The notes beneath the pieces were generated by a model. The model saw only the letters and a list, made by a program, of their open reading frames with translations. It searched no databases and was not told the DNA's origin. A stretch of 64,000 nucleotides of DNA from Flavobacterium defluvii (lineage in GTDB: Bacteria; Bacteroidota; Bacteroidia; Flavobacteriales; Flavobacteriaceae). How positions within the stretch are numbered: the stretch's first letter is position 1; every line of letters begins with the position of its first letter. The stretch spans positions 186,001 to 250,000 of the forward strand of contig NZ_FQWC01000001.1 in the NCBI RefSeq assembly GCF_900129555.1. Direction: 5' to 3'. Shown piece by piece: positions 62,085 to 64,000 of the stretch. Both the position numbers and the translations under genes were made by a program.

Positions 62085-62774
62085 ATGAAGAAAATTTTTA
62101 ATTTATTGTTATGTTTTTTCCCTTTTATTACGCTAAATGCTCAAATAAATGAGCTTGGTGTTTTTATTGGCGGAAGTAACTTTGTAGGTGATGTTGGAAA
62201 CACAACTTATGTAAACCCTAATAAACTGGCTTTGGGTGTTTTGTACAAATGGAACAAAAGTCCAAGACATTCTTATCGTTTCTCTTACACACAATCTACA
62301 ATTACAGGAAACGATTTAGATTCTGACGAAACAGGCCGCAGTAACAGAGGATATCGTTTTGATAATGATGTTAAAGAATTTTCTGCCGGCTTAGAATTTA
62401 ATTTTTTTGATTTCAATCTTCATGATTACCATACAAAAGTTACTCCTTATATATATTCAGGATTAAGCTTTTTCCTTTATGACGGTTTATATCGTTATGA
62501 AACCAGCCCAAATGTAACGCAGAAGATTAATTCAAATTCTTTTGCAATACCAATGACTTTGGGGATAAAATCAAATGTAACGCCTCATTTTGTGATAGGT
62601 GCAGAAGTTGGAGCACGATATACTTTTACTGACAACATAGACGGCAGTAATCCTGATACCAGCAACACATCCATCAAAAAATTTGGAAATTTAAATAATA
62701 ATGACTGGTATGTCTTTTCGGGTATTACTTTAACTTATACCTTTGGACAAAAACCTTGCTACTGCGCAGAATAA
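62085..62774 (+). CDS. Outer-membrane DUF6089/PorG-like beta-barrel protein
   Basis: A 229-residue exported protein. The signal peptide (1-19) ends TLNAQ. The mature protein is beta-strand-rich: INELGVFIGGSNFVGDVG at the start, YKWNKSPRHSYRFSYTQ, a central EFSAGLEFNFFDFNLHDY, and SGITLTYTFGQKPCYCAE at the end. This pattern matches the DUF6089 family, which includes PorG of the type IX secretion system and always, in my experience, sits before uppS in flavobacteria. It begins a three-gene unit with uppS and bamA. A T9SS role is probable but not proven here. Confidence 0.85.
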   Translation: MKKIFNLLLCFFPFITLNAQINELGVFIGGSNFVGDVGNTTYVNPNKLALGVLYKWNKSPRHSYRFSYTQSTITGNDLDSDETGRSNRGYRFDNDVKEFSAGLEFNFFDFNLHDYHTKVTPYIYSGLSFFLYDGLYRYETSPNVTQKINSNSFAIPMTLGIKSNVTPHFVIGAEVGARYTFTDNIDGSNPDTSNTSIKKFGNLNNNDWYVFSGITLTYTFGQKPCYCAE

Positions 62775-62780
62775 TAAATA

Positions 62781-63521
62781 ATGAATTTACTAGACTCTAT
62801 AGATCAATCAAACTTACCAAAACATCTGGCCATTATTATGGACGGAAACGGACGATGGGCTAAACAACAAGGCTTCATGAGAGCTTTTGGACATGAAAAT
62901 GGCACCAAATCTGTAAAAAAAACTATTACAACTTGTGCCAAACTTGGTATTGAGTACTTAACCCTGTATGCTTTTTCTACAGAAAACTGGAATCGTCCTA
63001 AACTGGAGGTTGAGGCATTAATGAAAATATTAATCAATTCCTTAAAAAAAGAGCTAGTTACACTTCAGGAAAACAATATCAGACTTAATGCAATTGGTAA
63101 TCTTGACAAATTACCAAAAACTGCACAAAAAGAGCTTTTAGACGTTATTGAGAAAACTAAAAATAATACCAGACTTACCTTAACCCTTGCTTTGAGCTAT
63201 GGTTCCAGAGAGGAATTAGTAAATGCAGTTCGAACAATTAGTGATAAAGTTAAAAATAATATAATTTCAATAGACACTATTGACGATTTAATTATAAATG
63301 AGCATCTTTACACGCAAAATTTACCAGACGTAGATTTATTAATACGAACAAGTGGAGAACATAGAATAAGTAATTTTTTGCTTTGGCAGATCGCTTACGC
63401 AGAATTATATTTTACTAATGTCTTATGGCCAGACTTTAAAGATCAAGATTTATATGAGGCTATTATTAGTTATCAAAAAAGAGAACGTAGATTTGGAAAA
63501 ACCAGTGAACAAATTAAATAA
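62781..63521 (+). CDS. uppS: Isoprenyl transferase (undecaprenyl pyrophosphate synthase)
   Basis: Makes C55 isoprenoid pyrophosphate, the carrier lipid for peptidoglycan and LPS. The 246-residue protein has the cis-prenyltransferase motif IIMDGNGRWAKQQG (18-31, catalytic D21), LTLYAFSTENWNRP (about 56-69), and DVDLLIRTSGEHRISNFLLWQIAYAELYF (about 189-217). It starts 6 bases after the PorG-like gene and ends immediately before bamA. Confidence 0.96.
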   Translation: MNLLDSIDQSNLPKHLAIIMDGNGRWAKQQGFMRAFGHENGTKSVKKTITTCAKLGIEYLTLYAFSTENWNRPKLEVEALMKILINSLKKELVTLQENNIRLNAIGNLDKLPKTAQKELLDVIEKTKNNTRLTLTLALSYGSREELVNAVRTISDKVKNNIISIDTIDDLIINEHLYTQNLPDVDLLIRTSGEHRISNFLLWQIAYAELYFTNVLWPDFKDQDLYEAIISYQKRERRFGKTSEQIK

Positions 63522-63528
63522 ATTTTTA

Positions 63529-64000
63529 GTGTTACAAAAAAGAATACCACAAATAGTCTGTACCCTTTTAATGCTGGGTAGTTTTTCACAAATTAAAGCT
63601 CAAGATAGAGTTCCTTTCGATCAAGGAAAAAAATATATTCTGGCTAAAGTCTCTGTTGTTGGTAAAATAAGCTTCAATGAACAAACTGTTGTAACCTTTT
63701 CAGGTCTTCAAACAGGACAGGAAATTACTGTACCGGGTGAAGAAATCACTGGTGCTATCAAGAAATTAGGAAAGTTAGGTCTTTTTGATGAGATCGCATT
63801 TTATATAAATAAAGTTCAAAACGACAGTATTTATTTAGACTTAAATATCGTGGAACTTCCAAAGTTAAACGAAGTTAAAATCACGGGCGTTAAGAAAAGT
63901 AAAGTCGAAGGATTAATTAAGGACAACAATTTAACCAAAAATAAAATTGTAAACGAAAACTTAATTACAACGACTAAAAATTATATCGAAAACAAGTATA
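63529..64000 (+). CDS. bamA: Outer membrane protein assembly factor BamA, 3'-truncated by window edge
   Basis: Only the first about 157 residues are visible. No ATG is available at the right place. I chose the GTG at 63529, which gives a normal signal peptide (LQKRIPQIVCTLLMLGSF, ending IKAQ). In-frame GTG 63505 and TTG 63493 inside uppS are alternatives. The mature part starts with a POTRA-like domain (VVGKISFNEQTVVTFSGLQTGQEI to KLGKLGLFDEIAFYI) and the start of a second one (NEVKITGVKKSKVEGLI). The position after uppS is the usual one. Confidence 0.85.
   Translation, partial: MLQKRIPQIVCTLLMLGSFSQIKAQDRVPFDQGKKYILAKVSVVGKISFNEQTVVTFSGLQTGQEITVPGEEITGAIKKLGKLGLFDEIAFYINKVQNDSIYLDLNIVELPKLNEVKITGVKKSKVEGLIKDNNLTKNKIVNENLITTTKNYIENKY

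Overview
The window is a 64 kb piece of chromosome from a member of the Bacteroidetes, almost certainly Flavobacterium or a close relative. Four things point that way. The DNA is AT-rich with very few Shine-Dalgarno sequences. Upstream regions repeatedly carry the Bacteroidetes promoter -7 motif TAnnTTTG. There is a gliding-motility/T9SS type C-terminal domain protein and a PorG-like outer-membrane protein next to uppS and bamA. Short palindromic repeat families of a kind I associate with flavobacterial genomes occupy many intergenic gaps. Most of the window is core chromosome. I see no integrase, transposase, plasmid gene, rRNA or CRISPR array.

Layout. 1-6.5 kb: the 3' part of pruA (proline catabolism), an unknown gene, rsmG, a fatty acid desaturase, an aspartate aminotransferase and a DUF2383 protein. 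6.6-12.2 kb: a small beta-barrel protein, a U32 family protein, an 0.9 kb repeat-packed gap, then an operon of purT, a DUF6370-like secreted protein and a Crp/Fnr regulator. 12.2-17.6 kb: the glyoxylate shunt pair aceB-aceA, each with repeat elements at its borders, divergent from an XRE/ScfR-type regulator that probably controls it. 17.8-20 kb: a secreted fibre-like protein and a small phage-style regulatory switch. 20-24.4 kb: pirin, a 4Fe-4S mono-cluster protein, YceI, an AraC regulator, a DUF983 protein and fabD. 24.5-29.6 kb: a toxin-antitoxin-like pair, an EamA transporter, and surface-glycan genes (DegT aminotransferase, galE, divergent waaA).

29.9-45.5 kb: a small heptad-repeat lipoprotein, a YegP-like protein, tRNA-Leu and tRNA-Gly, mutS, a DUF1573 protein, a TrmH-family methyltransferase, a large C-type-lectin/CHU_C surface protein, a folK-deoxynucleoside kinase fusion, sppA with an alpha/beta hydrolase, an AsmA-like protein and a GT9 glycosyltransferase. 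45.7-53.7 kb: a DUF2797 protein, a GH3 family protein, serB, and a run of three VOC and three SRPBCC genes divergent from a GlxA-type regulator. 53.8-64 kb: clpX-clpP-tig (proteolysis and folding), a holin-like membrane protein, a zinc-ribbon hypothetical, an alpha/beta hydrolase with pdxJ, then CBS protein, nadK, a PorG-like protein, uppS and the start of bamA (envelope biogenesis).

The most interesting unexplained signals are small-scale. A wandering 18-bp palindrome is embedded in three unrelated repeat families. The pirin and yceI promoters share an identical extended box. A repressor-like switch has a palindromic operator inside its promoter. A Braun-lipoprotein-like heptad protein sits in a phylum I would not expect to have Lpp. 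A TA-like pair and an 8-bp microsatellite lie upstream of small genes. All functional calls come from reading the sequence; no database search was run.
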